NCBI GenBank assembly: GCA_036936605.1
Contig: JAUPFV010000004.1
Coordinates: 293,302,009-293,366,008, forward strand
Direction of reading: 5' to 3'
DNA length: 64,000 bases
DNA from: Limnanthes douglasii subsp. nivea
Taxonomy: Eukaryota; Streptophyta; Magnoliopsida; Brassicales; Limnanthaceae
This document shows positions 62,290-64,000 of the stretch, piece by piece. The translations under genes were made by a program, and so were the position numbers. The first letter of the stretch is position 1, and each line of letters starts with the position of its first letter. A model generated the notes under the pieces. It did no database searches. It worked only from the letters and a program-made list of their open reading frames with translations, and was not told the origin of the DNA.

Positions 62290-62860
62290 GCGTACAAAAC
62301 TCAGGATGGGTTGCGAACTATGTGGAACTCTAGAGTACTGTATTTTCAAACAAATACCAGGACTTTTTTAGGTACTTTTTTACGTTTCGCATGTTATGAT
62401 GCGAACTATGTGGACCTGTAGAGTATTGCATTTTCAAACAAATATCATGATTTTTTAGTTACTTTCACATTTTGCATGATAGGATGCGAACTGTGTAGAA
62501 CTCTAAAGTATTACATTTTCAAACCAAATGTCAAGACTCTTATTTGCTTACAAAACTCAGGATGGGTTGCGAACTATGTGGAACTCTAGAGTATTGTATT
62601 TTCAAACAAATACTAGGACTTTTTAGTTACTTTTTTAACGTTTTCGCATGTTATGATGCGAACTGTGTAGAACTCTAAAGTATTGCATTTTCAAACAAAT
62701 ATCAGTACTTTTTTAGTTACTTTTACGTTTCACATGCTAGGATGCGAACTATCTAGAACTTTTTTGAGTATTGTATTTCGAAACAAATATCAGGACTTTT
62801 TTTAGTTGATTTACAAACAACTATCAGGAGAGGATGCGAATTGAACACTGTTCGCAGCTT
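62290..62860 (+). repeat. Higher-order tandem array, about 86-bp monomers in 257-bp trimers
   Basis: A 'gcgaact(a/g)tgt.gaactct.(g/a)agtatt' core recurs at 62313, 62401, 62486, 62569, 62658, 62744 and, shorter, 62836. Spacing between neighbours is 83-92 bp. Copies three apart are 256-258 bp apart and look more alike than neighbours, so a trimer seems to have been duplicated. Weaker copies lie at about 62200-62290. The array ends about 110 bp before the transposase ATG. Confidence 0.85.
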
Positions 62861-62973
62861 ATAGATATACACAAATCGCAAGATAGGATGCGATATGTTT
62901 GATGCAGTAATAAATAATTTGCACTTTATTTTTGAGACTAATAACTAATAGCTTGTTCGGTGCAGGGTAAGGT

Positions 62974-64000
62974 ATGTCCAAATCACGAGTTTGTATTTTC
63001 AAATATGGTCACCAAACCGTAATTGTGCCTTTCACAGAGTTTGAAAGCTTTCAAAGTATCCAAGCTTATGTGGAGAACACATGGGAGGAGCTTGTCACAG
63101 GTGACTACCTAATTACCTACTCCTGTGGGGATCACAATAATTGTTTCTTTAATAACCAGAAGGATTTTGTTGGGTTGGTGTTATATCTTGATTTGGAGCG
63201 TTTAAAACGGGTTAGTTTTCTCATAGAACAACACGTCTTTGATAAGGGTTCTGGTGAAAAAAGTTCTGGTGATAAGAGCTCTGGTGGTAAGGATTGTGGT
63301 GTAAAGCGTAAAGAGTGTAGCTTGAGTTTGGGAGAACCATCTCCCGATCAAATAGTTAGCGGGGAGAGTAGTAACGGTTTAGTTAATTCTAAGCAGAGAA
63401 AAAAACAACTTGCTACTACTGGTTGGGCTGATGCTATTACACGAGTGGGTCAAGCTTTTGAAGAAGGTGCTGCAGGTCTGAGGTTATCTTTGTGTAAGTT
63501 TGCTTTAGAGCGTGGTTTTTCTTTCAAATACCTGCACAACACAACAACCACGATCACTGCTTATTGTGAAAATAAGTTCATAAGTGGGTGCAAATGGAGG
63601 CTTTATGCATTTATTGATTTCAGCACCGGCTTGATGACGATCAAGAAGTATGTTCCGCACCATACTTGTAGTCCCGTTTTCTCTCAGAAGCATAAGCGAC
63701 ACATGCATTTGACATCAGATTTGATTGCAGAGGAAATTCAGGATTCTCTCCGGACCTGCCATTCGTTGACAGCCAAAACCATACAATCGACTGTCAAACA
63801 AGATTACGGTCTTGACATCTCTTACCGTTTGTCATGGAATGCTTTAGAGAAGGCTAGGAGGGAAGTTTTCTGAGATAGTTCAAGTTCTTTTAGTTTACTA
63901 AGCGGATACTTCAAACGCTTGAAGAGCCGGGATATTACTTCAGACTGGCAGTTGGAGTTATCAGCTGAAAACCGATTCAAGCGTTGTTTTGTAGCATTTG
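62974..64000 (+). pseudogene. MuDR-type transposase N-terminus, one in-frame stop, runs off edge
   Basis: Starts MSKSRVCIFKYGHQTVIVPF at 62974. Residues 1-90 resemble the PB1-like N-terminal region of many plant MULE transposases. Low-complexity GEKSSGDKSSGGK linker near residues 91-107, and a basic stretch near 145. Residues 169-260 form the MuDR DNA-binding domain, with LCKFALERGFSFKYLHN, TAYCENKFISGCKWRLYA and a HHTC zinc-ligand pattern, followed by 'LTSDLIAEEIQ...TAKTIQSTVKQDYG'. TGA at 63871-63873 stops the frame, but the same frame continues as conserved transposase (LLSGYFKRL, NRFKRCFVAF) to position 64000. The stop could be a single G-to-T change. Catalytic DDE residues lie beyond the window. 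Confidence 0.85.

Larger units (their letters stand above)
61501..64000 (+). mobile_element. Mutator-like element (MULE), left part
   Basis: The start GGGAAATTGCACTT is typical of MULE terminal inverted repeats, which I state from memory of the family. It is followed by an internal repeat of about 35-40 bp ('ttgtcatctagtaccca', 'ttgttacttaataccca', 'ttgtcacttactacct', 61540-61620). A non-coding leader, a tandem array and a MuDR-type transposase N-terminus follow. The right half lies beyond the window, so the opposite terminal repeat cannot be checked. Confidence 0.75.

Noticed and set aside
1..64000. CRISPR arrays, operons, riboswitches, prophage
   Set aside because: The sequence is a plant nuclear region. 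The tandem arrays have no spacer-repeat regularity and no prokaryotic genes are present.

Overview
The window is AT-rich nuclear DNA of a flowering plant, most likely a eudicot. The evidence is an intron-containing DUF1666 gene, an F-box gene with a plant F-box-associated domain, plant L1-type LINEs, Ty1/copia and Ty3/gypsy relics, MULE, hAT and SINE insertions, and no bacterial-style gene packing. I cannot name the species. Only two host genes are well supported: an uninterrupted F-box gene (17468-18586, +) and a five-exon DUF1666 gene (53321-56645, +). Almost everything else recognisable is a transposable element, mostly broken.

Layout. 236-955: LINE reverse-transcriptase relic (-). 960-1440: LTR-like promoter block. 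1631-3303: complete non-autonomous LTR retrotransposon (-) with 5-bp target duplications. 4900-8945 (+) and 9590-12060 (-): two decayed gypsy pol regions in tail-to-tail arrangement. 13.2-14.95 kb: two minisatellite-like arrays. 15.4-16.76 kb (-) and 18.9-19.35 kb (+): copia relics on either side of the F-box gene. 19573-22760: larger copia element (-) with a 350-bp LTR. 22.94-32.2 kb: gypsy element (+) split in its gag zinc-knuckle region by a complete L1 LINE (24239-29424, -). 32669-37997: second copy of the same LINE family (+) with a 15-bp target duplication. 38126-38711: non-autonomous hAT element with an 8-bp duplication. 39303-39492: tRNA-derived SINE with an 11-bp duplication. 41.5-44.27 kb: decayed MULE transposase followed by an OTU-like protease domain (-). 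45774-51546: a third, younger-looking LINE of another L1 subtype, with a C-terminal RNase H domain and a 19-bp duplication (-). 52082-52370: short poly(A)-tailed insertion. 53.3-56.6 kb: DUF1666 gene. 57.1-58.5 kb: two LINE RNase H relics in opposite orientation. 61501 to the right edge: a Mutator-like element entering the window, with a terminal-repeat-like end, a higher-order tandem array and a nearly intact transposase N-terminus carrying one in-frame stop.

The genes do not form a shared pathway. The region is a retrotransposon graveyard with two host genes. The most useful observations are insertion boundaries fixed by target-site duplications, the ATGA overlap joining the two ORFs of the youngest LINE, the MULE-OTU relic, and the three-monomer higher-order repeat in front of the right-edge MULE transposase. 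I found no convincing undescribed enzymatic or defence system.
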